DNA from: Sinotaia quadrata
Taxonomy: Eukaryota > Mollusca > Gastropoda > Architaenioglossa > Viviparidae
NCBI GenBank assembly: GCA_028829895.1
Contig: CM054181.1
Location: forward strand, 98,259,360-98,323,359
Direction: 5' to 3'
Length of the DNA: 64,000 bases
The position numbers were made by a program, and so were the translations under genes. Positions 38,345 to 50,345 of this stretch are shown here, in pieces (position 1 is the stretch's first letter; every line of letters starts with the position of its first letter). The notes under the pieces are model-generated. The model saw only the letters and a list, made by a program, of their open reading frames with translations, did not search any database and was not told the DNA's origin.

Positions 38345-40047
38345 AAAGATGTTCGGTATTGAGAGAATGGAGTTATTAGTACAAGTACTCCATATTACGT
38401 AATAATAAATTCTTAATTATTCTGCATTAAACAAATTATACTTAGTTATCTTTGAAGTGGGAATTACTGACCTTAATCAGTTATATTGAACTGTGAATTA
38501 CTGAATTTAATCAGAGTTATCTTTGAACTATGAATTACGGAACTTAATCAGAGTTATCTTGGAATTTTGGATTAATAAAATACATATATCTTTTGAGTGA
38601 GAAATACTGAAGTTATAACGCTGTCTTTGAATTTAGTAATTACTGAAATTACTGAGTTATCTTAGAATTGGGTTTATTGAGACTATTCAGAACAATATTT
38701 GAATTGGGTATTTCACAGAATTACACAGAATTATCAATGAATTAAACTTTACTGAATTGCACGGAATTATCTTTTTACCATTTCCAATGAACGATATTGT
38801 TTTCAAATAAACAAATAGAACTGTCGCCACTAAACTTGACGATTAATTAAAAAAATCTTGAGAAGTTAACTTGTAAGTTAGTTACCAATGATTAACTAAC
38901 CGCAGTCACGTTTACCAAAGAATGGAATGCGGTAACCACACACACAAACTCTTCAACTAACCACGATCAGGTTTACCAAAGAATGGAATGCGGTAATCAC
39001 ACATACAAACTCTTCAACAAACTGCCCCATACAAATTGTCCAACACATACTCTCCAACACAAATTGTCAAATTCAAAAATCCCCAAACGAACTATCCACA
39101 CACACACAAAAACTGCCTCACCCAGTAATTCTCTTTCAGTTTAATACACTCAACCCCGAAAAACCCCGACATTAGGAGATTAATACACTCAACCGCATCA
39201 TAAAACACCGAAACCTCACACTAGGAGATTAATACACTCAACGACATACACCTACATTATATTGCACAAAGACCAGACACAAAGAGACTAACACACGAAG
39301 CAATTCTAAAATAAATTTGTTTTCATATCATTATTGTGCTTTAAAAGAATAAGCCATTTCTAAACAACAAATTTTAAAAATAATGTTGTAAATATTTTTG
39401 GTATCTAAAACAACTGTCTCTCTCTCTCTCTCTTTATATTAATTATATACAAAATCCAAAAAGTTAATTTATAACGGGGACTACGAATATAAAAACTATC
39501 TTCTTTTTTAGAAATCTACAAAGGTTTAGATTTGTTTGCTGTGTCTTTCCTTTGAATTCAATATATTAACAAAGAAAGGAGAGAGTTTATTATCAAGGGA
39601 GAAATGAGTCACAGCAAGTCTCTCCCCCAAATTTCAAAGTTGCTACTTCCGAGTATTCATCTGTAATTAAGAAACAATTCGCGACCTTAACCGTGCACTT
39701 AAACAACGCTCTCTGATTGGTCACAAAATACTGAAATCAGTTCTTATCCAAATTTAGTCTCAGAAAGCGTTCTAAAACCTGGTTTTAACTTTCGCTTCAT
39801 TGGAAACGTCTGTGCTAAATGACAGCCTAAAGCTTGTTTGCCGAAATACGCAAGGCTCATCCATACTGCAAGTACTAGAAAATAATCCTTTAAACTTTGT
39901 TCTGAATAATAGGTCGTTGGACTGTATCTGATAGTATTGCCAGAAACAGCGCCTGAAAGCATTGCAAGTGGCAGGGCCTATTGATTTCATTGTCATTTTT
40001 AACTGTATCGCACAACGAGAGGAACAAACATTTCTAAAATTCTTCCC
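38345..40047. other. Non-coding with degenerate short arrays
   Basis: Diverged ATCTTTGAACT.TGAATTACTGAA units (38,440-38,780), a 64-bp duplication (GGTTTACCAAAGAATGGAATGCGG-type, 38,885-39,020), and three copies of AGATTAATACACTCAAC about 50 bp apart (39,130-39,245). Minus-strand open frames at 39,744-40,071 have no recognised domain. Confidence 0.6.
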
Positions 40048-40417
40048 AACTTTCCATTCTTCACGGTGCATTTATGAGCCAACTTTCCATTCTTCACGGT
40101 GCATTTATGAGCCAACTTTCCATTCTTCACGGTGCATTTATGAGCCAACTTTCCATTCTTCACGGTGCATTTATGAGCCAACTTTCCATTCTTCACGGTG
40201 CATTTATGAGCCAACTTTCCATTCTTCACGGTGCATTTATGAGCCAACTTTCCATTCTTCACGGTGCATTTATGAGCCAACTTTCCTTTCTTCACGGTGC
40301 ATTTATGAGCCAACTTTCCATTCTTCACGGTGCATTTATGAGCCAACTTTCCTTTCTTCACGGTGCATTTATGAGCCAACTTTCCTTTCTTCACGGTGCA
40401 TTTATGAGCCAACTTTC
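40048..40417. repeat. 33-bp minisatellite, 11 copies
   Basis: The unit is AACTTTCCATTCTTCACGGT plus GCATTTATGAGCC, with only CATTC/CTTTC variants. Two plus frames and one minus frame stay open for 140-170 codons; these are not genes. Confidence 0.97.
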
Positions 40418-40496
40418 GGTCATCGCACATTCAACGTACCATTCATTGAACAACTTGGGACCGCTAATCCAGCTTCTCTTTAAGTGCACGTATCAT

Positions 40497-40650
40497 TTGT
40501 GAACTGCCCAGTACCTGTGAACTGCCCCAGTGCCTGTGAACTGCCCCAGTGCCTGTGAACTGCCCAGTACCTGTGAACTGCCCAGTGCCTGTGAACTGCC
40601 CAGTACCTGTGAACTGCCCCAGTACCTGTGAACTGCCCCAGTGCCTGTGA
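40497..40650. repeat. 19/20-bp minisatellite, about 8 copies
   Basis: The unit is TGTGAACTGCCCCAGTGCC. A CCC/CCCC length change and GTGCC/GTACC variants alternate. Confidence 0.95.
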
Positions 40651-40854
40651 ATAATGAAGTTATCATCGGAATGCAATACAGTAAGGCACAGCGGGGAAAT
40701 TCAATGCGGATGACATTGTCAGCTACGTAATAGAGCAAATTCTTTGAATTCATGAACGCACGCCCACCCATCCACTCACACATGTACATTTCAGAAGTTA
40801 CTTTTAAATATATTTAACATATGACACATGCAATAACTCATGGAGTTGATTTTA

Positions 40855-41020
40855 ATGTAATAGCATGCGAGCGTATAAACGTGATGGATTGATATTGTAA
40901 TAGCATACGAGCGTATGAACGTGATGGATTGATATTGTAATAGCATGCGAGCGTATAAACGTGATGGATTGATATTGTAATAGCATGCGAGCGTATGAGC
41001 CAGGTGGATTGATATTGTAA
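40855..41020. repeat. 40-bp minisatellite, 4 copies
   Basis: The unit is GTAATAGCATGCGAGCGTAT plus AAACGTGATGGATTGATATT. Confidence 0.95.
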
Positions 41021-41274
41021 AAGTGATATGACAAGAGGACACAGTGCCTGTTAAAATAACGTAGATTTGTGAGGAGAAAGTATAAACATCAGTCACGTGT
41101 GTCAGAGTGAAGAATGTACTTGTAAAGAGATTGCACAATTTGTAACAAGGAAGTGTCATGTACATAAATTTGGAAACGGAAACATATAATGAGTTTCTTT
41201 ATACATTTTTGTAAGGTGTGTATCGTACTGGGTTTTTCTCATGAACAGCCTAACAGTCCACACGTTTTCCTAGA

Positions 41275-41600
41275 CACAAGTGGATTAAGACCGATCTTGA
41301 ACTAATATCTTACATGGATTACGACCGATCTTGAACTAATTTCTTACGAGGATTAAGACTGACCTTGAACTAATTTCGTAATTGGATTAAGACTGATTTT
41401 GAATTGATTTCTTACATGGATTATGGCTGATCTTGAACTAATTAATTTTCTTTTACATGGCTTACGACTGATCTTAAACTAATTTAGTACATGGATTAAG
41501 ACTGATCTTGAATTATTTTTATTTTACGTGACTTGAACCTGTCCTTCAACTAATTTAGTACGTGGATCTTGACTGACCTTGAACTAATTTCATACATGAC
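41275..41600. repeat. Degenerate ~35-bp array, about 9 copies
   Basis: Copies of TACATGGATTAAGACTGATCTTGAACTAATTTCT with many substitutions and small indels. Confidence 0.85.
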
Positions 41601-41668
41601 GCTACATTTGGAAACGAGAGTTGCTGTACGAAGCAATGAAGCGAAATATATACACTGAGCAATGTCTT

Positions 41669-41930
41669 CCGTGCGATTATTTATTTCACTTGACTTTGAT
41701 TACATACACACAAAGCGATGATTTATTTCACTTGACCTTGATTACATACACACAAAGCGATGATTTATTTCACTTGACCTTGATTACATACACACAAAGC
41801 AATTATTTATTTCACTTGTCTTTGATTACATACACACAAAGCAATTATTTATTTCACTTGACTTTGATTACATACACACAAAGCAATTATTTATTTCAGT
41901 TTATTTTGATTACATACACAAAGCAAATTG
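41669..41930. repeat. 42-bp minisatellite, 6 copies
   Basis: The unit is GCGATGATTTATTTCACTTG plus ACCTTGATTACATACACACAAA. A GCGATGA/GCAATTA switch divides the array into left and right halves. Confidence 0.95.
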
Positions 41931-42067
41931 CTCGCTGGTTATCTCAAAATGACAATTTGCAGATTTGATTTTTAAAATTACTTCTTAGTTTAATATAACT
42001 TGGCTAGAAATGCAACGGGCTACTAGTCCAGAAAGGACTGTATGATTGGAGTGAGCAGGAACGTTGA

Positions 42068-42335
42068 TTGTGCACAGGATTACTTGTTAGCAAAGGGTTA
42101 CATGATGTCATTTGGAATTTGTGAGCTGGGTTACTTGTTAGCAAAGGGTTACATGATGTCATTTGGAATTTGTGAGCTGGGTTACTTGTTAGCAAAGGGT
42201 TACATGATGTCATTTGGAATATGTCAATTGGGTTACTTGTTAGCAAAGGGTTACATGATATCATTGGAATTTGTGAGCTGGGTTCTTGTTAGCAAAGGGT
42301 TACATGATGTCATTTGGAATACGTGAGCTGGATGA
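42068..42335. repeat. 51-bp minisatellite, 5 copies
   Basis: The unit is GGGTTACTTGTTAGCAAAGG plus GTTACATGATGTCATTTGGAATTTGTGAGCT. Confidence 0.95.
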
Positions 42336-43394
42336 TAATTATGCAGAGGGTTAATAGTCAGGCATGGGTAAAATGGCCTCCTGGTGAGTGAATTTAGATG
42401 TTTTCTATGTAGTAAGTAAGAGAATTAACATCGGTAGAAATGCGTCAAGGTTAGGCAAGAGTAAAGTGACATCAGCAGGGCAAATGTAGGCCTACTAATT
42501 TAATTCACCGAAATAGTAGACCCAAGGTCGATTGGGAGAAAGAGAGAAAGTATTTATTGTTTGGATTTGAGACTTAATTTATTTGTAGTTAAAATGACGC
42601 TAACTTAAAGACTGTTTAAATTTTGACATTCTGATGCAAACGCAGTAGTTCATTCATTAGTTTACAAATATGTACCAGCAATAAAGTACTGCAAATATCT
42701 CTGTCATTTAGATGTAAATGCTTAAACTTTGAAATTTTGATACAGTTGCATTAAATCTAAGATGAATATGCCAGTAAATAGCAAACCATAAATGCCATCG
42801 GTGGTTTTACTGTGTATCCGTAGTAACACCCTTTTCTGTATTTGAAAACGGTTATTTGTTCCTCTTTTATAGTCAGTTATAAAATCCCAACACCAAAGCC
42901 ATTCAGTATAAACGTCTCTCAATTTTATGTCAGCAAAATAGAATTCTTCTATAAAATATTTCAATGCATTAATTCCTTCTCCTATAAAAACATTTTCCAC
43001 ATGTTGAAAGTTTTATATTGCAACAAAGACTTAAATTACTAAATATATTTTCCACATATTGAAAGTCTTATATTGCAACGTATAATATTAAATACATTTT
43101 TCACATGTTGAAAGTCTTATATTGCAACAATGCTTTATAAAGAATATGAGTTTTAAAAAACAAATACGTTTGGTTGTTTTGGTCAGTTTATTCATTTAAC
43201 AATGTATTTATTATTGTTGAATACAGTTTATTAAAATAATGAATACTTATTCACTAAATCTCTTTAAAATAATAAATAAATAATAAATAATAATTTATAT
43301 TGTAGACTAAAAATATTAAATTTTATTGTTTAGTTATCCTTTGAATTTTTTGTTTCTAATTAAATGTAGTTATACTGTACTGTTTTAGTAATTA
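42336..43394. other. Non-coding, AT-rich, no gene seen
   Basis: Three diverged copies of TTTTCCACATGTTGAAAGTCTTATATTGCAAC occur at 42,994-43,128. No recognisable domain in any frame. Confidence 0.6.
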
Positions 43395-43690
43395 TAATTG
43401 CATTGTTGACGTTCTTTTGAGTTATTATTAGAGAAAGGCCCTCCATTTTGTTGGCTGTAGTTACGTTCTTTTGAGTTATTATTAGAAAGGCCCGCATTTT
43501 GTTGGCTGTAGTCGGGTTCGTTTGAGTTATTATTAGAGAAAGGCCCTCTATTTTGTTTGCTGTAGTCACGTTCGTTTGAGTTATTATTAGAGAAACACCC
43601 GCATTTTGTTGGCTGTAGTCACGTTCGTTTGAGTTATTATTAGAGAAACACCCGCATTTTGTTGGCTGTAGTCACGTTCGTTTGAGTTAT
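43395..43690. repeat. ~53-bp minisatellite, about 5-6 copies
   Basis: The unit is TAGTCACGTTCGTTTGAGTT plus ATTATTAGAGAAACACCCGCATTTTGTTGGCTG. It shares the TAGTCACGTT and ATTTTGT.G.CTG parts with the next array. Confidence 0.93.
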
Positions 43691-43932
43691 GTAGAGAAAC
43701 GTCCATATTTATTTGGCTGTAGTCACGTTTTGATCTGTGTTGGAAAATATCCGTATTTTGTGGACTGTAGTCACGTTTTGATCTATGTTGGAAAATATCC
43801 GTATTTTGTGGACTGTAGTCACGTTTTGATCTATGTTGGAAAATATCCGTATTTTGTGGACTGTAGTCACGTTTTGATCTATGTTGGAAAATATCCGTAT
43901 TTTGTGGACTGTAGTCACGTTTTGATTTTGAA
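43691..43932. repeat. 48-bp minisatellite, 5 copies, derived from or sister to the adjacent 53-bp array
   Basis: The unit is TAGTCACGTTTTGATCTATG plus TTGGAAAATATCCGTATTTTGTGGACTG. Only the middle differs from the 53-bp unit; a hybrid unit at about 43,670-43,730 joins the two. Confidence 0.95.
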
Positions 43933-44636
43933 AATGTTCGTAAGTCGTTTGTTTAGTCAGTTTTCATTTTGCTGGCATTATAAGTGACTCTTCAGAAATG
44001 TTGACTCTGAATCAGCAAGTTTCGAAGAGAGTATTTCGGTTACGAGTGTCAGTCGCATTATATTTACACTGTATGGAATCTCGGTAACATTTTATTTGTC
44101 GCGTTTTTCGCATTTTTTTTTCCATTTCAGTACGTTCGTTTTTCCTTTTTATCGTTCATTTCTAAGGGGACAAAAGTTGTCTTTCACCATTAACACATTC
44201 CAAATAGGCCGGTGTGACAGGTATTGTTGGCACAGACACTCAAGTATCTGACAAAATAACGTACTCTGGGTGTTTCTTGCAAGGTACACGTGACTCACGA
44301 ATCTGTTGTGCTGAGCAGGTAGACCGCAGTGTGGTAAGTAGGTCTGCAATTCTTGTTTTTCTCATACTGCTGGTTCCAAGCCTTTCGTCATGAGGACTTC
44401 TTTCTCAAATATTTCGTATTGCAACATCAGCCATGTTTCCGGTTCATCTGTCACTTTTGTTTTCTGACTAGGTTCGAGTGGCAAACTTTATCCTTGTTTT
44501 CTATAGCTGTCGATCCCGCCAGGCTAAGTGGGTATGTGTAGGTATACGGATTGTCTTCAGTCCCGTAGAGTGGGTATATGTGTAAATATACGGGTAGTCT
44601 TCAATCTCCTCAAAGTAGTTTTGTAAGTACACAGTG
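43933..44636. other. Unique sequence, no gene recognised
   Basis: Open frames of about 65 codons on both strands (44,149-44,541) without recognised domains. Confidence 0.5.
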
Positions 44637-44955
44637 GGTTTGTGAGCACACAGGTAGTCTTTCTGTGGTTACTTGTGAGCACACAGGTAGTCTTCCTGTG
44701 GTTACTTGTGAGCACACAGGTAGTCTTTCTGTGGTTACGTGTGAGCATACAGGTAGTCTTTCTGTGGTTACGTGTGAGCATACAGGTAGTCTTTCTGTGG
44801 TTACTTGTGAGCACACAGGTAGTCTTTCTGTGGTTACGTGTGAGCATACAGGTAGTCTTTCTGTGGTTACTTGTGAGCACACAGGTAGTCTTTCTGTGGT
44901 TACGTGTGAGCATACAAGTAGTCTTTCTGTGGTTAGGTGTGAGCATACAAGTAAA
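44637..44955. repeat. 33-bp minisatellite, about 10 copies
   Basis: The unit is TACTTGTGAGCACACAGGTA plus GTCTTTCTGTGGT. TACTTGTGAGCAC and TACGTGTGAGCAT alternate as linked variants. Two frames per strand remain open across it. Confidence 0.97.
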
Positions 44956-45019
44956 CGCTATTCTTTGCTTCGTAGGGTGAAACGCTTTTCACTTTAGTTT
45001 TAAGCGAAGATAATGAGGT

Positions 45020-45240
45020 TATGTCGATCATAAATGTGCGGATATTTATGTCATAAATATTTAGATATATTTCATAAACGTGTGGATATTTATTTGATAA
45101 ATGTATAGATATATGCTTCATGAATGTTTGGATATTTGTACCATAAATGTGTGGATATTTGTGTGAATATTTATATCACAAATGTATAGATATTATCATA
45201 AATGTGTGGATAATTTGTATAGTAAATATATGGATGTTAT
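45020..45240. repeat. Degenerate ~22-30-bp AT-rich array
   Basis: Diverged copies of TTCATAAATGTGTGGATATTTAT, directly left of the MULE-type element. Confidence 0.75.
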
Positions 45241-45260
45241 AGTTCTCAATATGCGGCATC

Positions 45261-45616
45261 GGTGACCCGTCAAATGCGTGAACGACAAATGCGCGCCGAC
45301 AAAATCGCGATAAACACCGCCAAGTAAAGAATGGCAGGAAGTGTTAAATAAAATTATTAATATATCTTAATATTGATCTTTAAATAATATTATTAAGATT
45401 TGATATATGCTTCATTCTTTTCATTGCCTTTGTGTGAGGATTATTTGCACGCAGTATCTCTTAACATTGCTTTATGTATCGTAATATTGATATCTACGTA
45501 TGTTATTATTAATTCTTGTACGATTTAACATGTATCATCGCGATTTTGTCGATCGCGATTTTATCGGCGCGGTTTTGTCGGCGCGCAATTGTCGTTCGCG
45601 CATTTGTCGGTGAACC
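45261..45616. mobile_element. MULE-type miniature inverted-repeat element with 9-bp target-site duplication
   Basis: Perfect direct repeats TGCGGCATC flank the element (45,252-45,260 and 45,617-45,625). The ends are inverted repeats of about 50 bp: left GGTGACCCGTCAAATGCG..., right (reverse strand) GGTTCACCGACAAATGCG..., both continuing through AACGACAA.TGCGCGCCGAC. The right end carries an additional internal repeat of the CGCGATTTTGTCG motif. The CpG-dense ends stand out in an AT-rich setting, and the 225-bp core has no coding potential. A 9-bp duplication is typical of Mutator-like transposases, so this is a non-autonomous member of such a family. Confidence 0.8.
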
Positions 45617-45889
45617 TGCGGCATCATAACTGCAATTACTAAGATGCCTTTATATCTGGAAATGTTCAACGCCAATATTGCTTTCTCAAAGAAAGGACTC
45701 CAGTCTTATTAAATTAATCGACAGATGAAGAAAGTCTACGCGTTGTTGCAGGATCTGTACAGCTGTATTTCTTTTGCATTTAATTATTGAAAATCAACTT
45801 GATATTTACCAATTAATTAGGTTGAATTATTTTCATACTTGCTCATTTCTGCAGGTAATGCACGCATTTCATCATGTGAACCTATTAAT

Positions 45890-46447
45890 TGTAATGACTA
45901 CAACTACCACTACTCTCACAAATACTAATGTACCGCAGACACTACTGCCAATACAACCACATTTATATTTCTTGATCCATCGCTATTACTTCATCACCAC
46001 ATGTACTGCAACTACCGCCACCATTACTACCATTACCAGAACTGCTACTACTGTCACTAATACCACTACAACCACCACCACTACTATAAATACCACTTCT
46101 AGAGTCTACTCTCGGTATTGCCAGTGCCACAGCCACCACTACTTTAATCATAACCTCTATATCACTACCATCCCAATTACTACTCCTGCTACAATCACAC
46201 TGCGCCAGAACTACTCCCATTACTGCCACTTCCACCACTACAACTACAACCACCACCACTACTACTACTCTACTAGAACCACCACTACTACTGTTACTGT
46301 CACAACTACTACTACTACAACTGCAACCGCTACAACTGCAACCGCTACTGTCAGTACCAACAATATTTACAACCATGACTACTGCTTACATCACAATCTT
46401 TACAACTATAAACACTACCGCTTCTAACGTCACCACGATTACGTCAA
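45890..46447. repeat. ACT/ACC trinucleotide-rich tract
   Basis: Imperfect (ACT)n/(ACC)n/(ACA)n over about 550 bp; the plus strand reads Thr-rich and the minus strand Val/Ser/Gly-rich for up to 217 codons. It is low-complexity DNA, not a recognised gene. Confidence 0.85.
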
Positions 46448-46760
46448 CCACTATCACTACTGCCACCATTATAACCATCTTTTCTACTACTTTTAGCACC
46501 ACTGTTACTACTAGAGGTACCCTACTGCTGGCACTCCACCACTGTTACTACTAGTGCCAGTAATACTACCACTACTAATATTACCGTCACCTCTAAAACT
46601 ACAACCACTATCACTACTGCCACCAGTATAACCATCTTTTCTACTACTTTTAGCATCACTGTTACTACTAGAGGTACCCTACTGCTGGCACTCCACCACT
46701 AGTGCCAGTAATACTACCACTACTAATATTACCGTCACTTCTAAAACTACAACCATCACC
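46448..46760. repeat. 166-bp tandem duplication in ACT-rich sequence
   Basis: CCACTATCACTACTGCCACC begins the copies at 46,448 and 46,614. Both contain TAGAGGTACCCTACTGCTGG. The second copy lacks one CACTGTTACTA segment. Confidence 0.92.
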
Positions 46761-47252
46761 ACTACTGTCACCATCAAAATAATTACTACAATATTATAAC
46801 TTGTAACACTACTACCAGCACACTACTGTCACCATCAAAATAATTACTACAGTATTATAACTTGTAACACTACTACCAGCACACTACTGTCACCATCAAA
46901 ATAATTACTACAATATTATAACTTGTAACACTACTACCAGCACACTACTGTCACCATCAAAATAATTACTACAATATTATAACTTGTAACACTACTACCA
47001 GCACACTACTGTCACCATCAAAATAATTACTACAATATTATAACTTGTAACACTACTACCAGCACACTACTGTCACCATCAAAATAATTACTACAATATT
47101 ATAACTTGTAACACTACTACCAGCACACTACTGTCACCATCAAAATACTTACTACAATATTATAACTTGTAACACTACTACCAGCACACTACTGTCACCA
47201 TCAAAATACTTACTACAATATTATAACTTGTAACATTACTACCAGCACACTA
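46761..47252. repeat. 61-bp minisatellite, 8 copies
   Basis: The unit is ACTACTGTCACCATCAAAAT plus AATTACTACAATATTATAAC and TTGTAACACTACTACCAGCAC. It is made of the same ACT-rich words as the flanking tract; copies are nearly identical (AATAA/ACTTA variant at the right end). Confidence 0.97.
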
Positions 47253-47533
47253 CTGCTAAATCCCAAATTCCTACTGTTACTAGACCCTCTCTATTGCTAC
47301 TTCAACTGTCAGTGGTAATACTTCTACTTTAGCTCTACTACTAGAGCCATTACTAATACCTCTACTCTAACGCCACCTTTACTACTTCTACCGCCCACCA
47401 CCACCACCACCAACTCTATTACCAACACCACCATTGCAATCACAACTATTGCCTCTACCACTACCATCTCAATTCTTGTGTTATATACAACTTCTCTTTT
47501 ATTGCCAGAAAGCGCGTTCTTCCCGACAGGCTA

Positions 47534-48635
47534 GGCCTCTCGTGACTTTTCCCAAATCATGCAGATTACTCTTGCCTCTCGTGACTTTTCACAAATCATG
47601 CAGATTACTCTTGCCTCTCGTGACTTTTCACAAATCATGCAGATTACTCTTGCCTCTCGTGACTTTTCACAAATCATGCAGATTACTCTTGCCTCTCGTG
47701 ACTTTTCCCAAATCATGCAGATTACTCTTGCCTCTCGTGACTTTTCCCAAATCATGCAGATTACTCTTGCCTCTCGTGACTTTTCCCAAATCATGCAGAT
47801 TACTCTTGCCTCTCGTGACTTTTCCCAAATCATGCAGATTACTCTTGCCTCTCGTGACTTTTCCCAAATCATGCAGATTACTCTTGCCTCTCGTGACTTT
47901 TCCCAAATCATGCAGATTACTCTTGCCTCTCGTGACTTTTCCCAAATCATGCAGATTACTCTTGCCTCTCGTGACTTTTCACAAATCATGCAGATTACTC
48001 TTGCCTCTCGTGACTTTTCCCAAATCATGCAGATTACTCTTGCCTCTCGTGACTTTTCCCAAATCATGCAGATTACTCTTGCCTCTCGTGACTTTTCCCA
48101 AATCATGCAGATTACTCTTGCCTCTCGTGACTTTTCCCAAATCATGCAGATTACTCTTGCCTCTCGTGACTTTTCCCAAATCATGCAGATTACTCTTGCC
48201 TCTCGTGACTTTTCCCAAATCATGCATATTACTCTTGCCTCTCGTGACTTTTCCCAAATCATGCAGATTACTCTTGCCTCTCGTGACTTTTCCCAAATCA
48301 TGCAGATTACTCTTGCCTCTCGTGACTTTTCCCAAATCATGCAGATTACTCTTGCCTCTCGTGACTTTTCCCAAATCATGCAGATTACTCTTGCCTCTCG
48401 TGACTTTTCCCAAATCATGCAGATTACTCTTGCCTCTCGTGACTTTTCCCAAATCATGCAGATTACTCTTGCCTCTCGTGACTTTTCCCAAATCATGCAG
48501 ATTACTCTTGCCTCTCGTGACTTTTCCCAAATCATGCAGATTACTCTTGCCTCTCGTGACTTTTCCCAAATCATGCAGATTACTCTTGCCTCTCGTGACT
48601 TTTCCCAAATCATGCAGATTACTCTTGCCTCTCGC
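47534..48635. repeat. 39-bp minisatellite, 28 near-identical copies, open on both strands
   Basis: The unit is CCTCTCGTGACTTTTCCCAA plus ATCATGCAGATTACTCTTG. Variation is almost confined to CCCAA/CACAA (three copies at the left end and one at about 47,979) and one GCATATT. At 13 codons per unit, it gives 360-407-codon frames on the plus strand and 371- and 209-codon frames on the minus strand. None has a start context, signal or domain, so it is annotated as a repeat. Confidence 0.97.
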
Positions 48636-49204
48636 TCATAAAACACATCACGATTGATGGGGAGCAGAGTGACACATTTCTGTGTTTCTAAATTCTTCAG
48701 TCACGAAGCGAACTGCTCTTTTCAAAGGAAATACTCATCGATGTAATTATCAGATGTAGAAGTTGTAATCAGATTAGAAGACAAATTTTGTAAATTGTAG
48801 CGTTTTACTGTACTGGACTCGACTAAACAATTAACTTAAAATTATGACTACTCAGCGTTCACAGATTACAACTACAACAATAATAAAAATGTAAACAAAA
48901 ACGATTAAAAAAGGAACATTGATACTTCTACGTTCTGCTCACTACTGGAGGTCAGGGGTAGGTTTACAGGTTAAATAATTTATTTTAATTAGTTTGTATT
49001 TGACCTATACTGGAATTCAATTGAAAAACCACTGATCTGTTTCTCCATGTAAATTAAATGACTGAACTAAACATGTTTTGTGGCCCTTTTATTTTTATAC
49101 CTTGCACTGTTTGAATTAATATATTTTAATATTTATGAAATACGACTCAGCTAAAATTAATGCCTTTGCCTCAGGAGAGACTGACAATTAAGAATGCATG
49201 GTCT
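48636..49204. other. Non-coding, AT-rich, no gene seen
   Basis: No repeat or open frame of interest. Confidence 0.6.
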
Positions 49205-49830
49205 AATAGCTATGTGTATTGTAAGTGGTATTCTGTTAAGAGAGCATAATAGCCAAGTGGACTGTTAGTGGTCTTGTATTAAGAAAGTGTGATCTAATAG
49301 CCAAGTGGACTGTAAGTGGTCTTGTATTAGGAATGTGTGGTCTTATAGCCAAGTGGACTATGTCTTGTATTAGGAATGTGTGGTCTTATAGCCAAGTGGA
49401 CTGTAAATGGTCTTGTATTAAGAAAATGTGGTATAATAGCAAAGTGGTCTTTTGTGGTTTTGTATTAAGAAAGTGTGGTATAATAGCCAAGTGGTCTTTT
49501 GTGGTCTTGTATTAAGAAAGTGTGGTATAATAGCCAATTGTACTGTAAGTGGATTTGTATAAGAATGTGTGGTCTTATAGCCAAGTGGACTATAAGTGGT
49601 CTTGTATTAGGAATGTGTGGTCTTATAGCCAAGTGGACTGTAAATGGTCTTGTATTAAGAAAATGTGGTATAATAGCAAAGTGGTCTTTTGTGGTCTTGT
49701 ATTAGGAATGTGTGGTCTTATAGCCAAGTGGTCTGTAAGTGGTCTTGTATAAGAATGTGTGGTCTTTTAGCCAAGTGGACTGTAAGTAGTCTTGTATTAG
49801 GAAAGTTTGGTCTAACACTAAGTGAACTGC
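49205..49830. repeat. 48-bp minisatellite, about 13 copies
   Basis: The unit is AGCCAAGTGGACTGTAAGTG plus GTCTTGTATTAGGAATGTGTGGTCTTAT. A variant with TCTTTTGTG and AAGAAAGTGTGGTATAAT clusters at 49,430-49,540. Short open frames across it are by-products. Confidence 0.93.
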
Positions 49831-50159
49831 AAGTTATTTTGTATTCATGCATTTCAAGTGCCTGCGTAAAAGGTTGCAAATGAATAAATTGTTCTTTGAG
49901 AAATAACTGTCATATCTTACAATCTGCTGAGTACGTGTTTTAGTATTGATAATTATTTTTTAAAAAAATTATCTAACCCAACATTGTAAATGCCATGAAG
50001 ACCCCGAATGCCCTAGTCTTTTTCTTGTATAACAGCCATAGAAGCATATTTCATAGCCCTAGAAAGAATTCTTTTAGCATCCTGGAAATCTATTTATGTG
50101 CCTGCAAATTCTGTGCCCCTTGAAACACTCTAGAACTGTAATCACCTTACTAAGAAATT
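49831..50159. other. Non-coding, AT-rich
   Basis: Diverged forerunners of the next array (TGCCCCTTGAAACACTCTAG) appear from 50,000 on. Confidence 0.55.
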
Positions 50160-50345
50160 CTGTGCCCATTGAATCCCTTTTTAACACCCTTGGAAAAGTA
50201 TTTTGCGTACCTTGAAACTCTCTGCCCATTCGAATCCCTTTTTAACACCCTTGGTAAAGTATTTTGCGTACCTAGAAACTCTCTGCCCATTGAATCCCTT
50301 TTTACACCCTTGGAAAAGTATTTTGCGTACCTTGAAACTCTGTTG
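50160..50345. repeat. 60-bp minisatellite, 3 copies
   Basis: The unit is CTGCCCATTGAATCCCTTTT plus TAACACCCTTGGAAAAGTATTTTGCGTACCTTGAAACTCT. Confidence 0.95.

Noticed and set aside
40048..40417. CRISPR-like regular direct repeats (here and in many other arrays)
   Set aside because: Units are contiguous with no unique spacers, and the sequence is eukaryotic.
47434..48657. 407-, 371-, 360- and 209-codon open frames
   Set aside because: They are the same 39-bp tandem unit read in several frames on both strands; there is no independent coding evidence.
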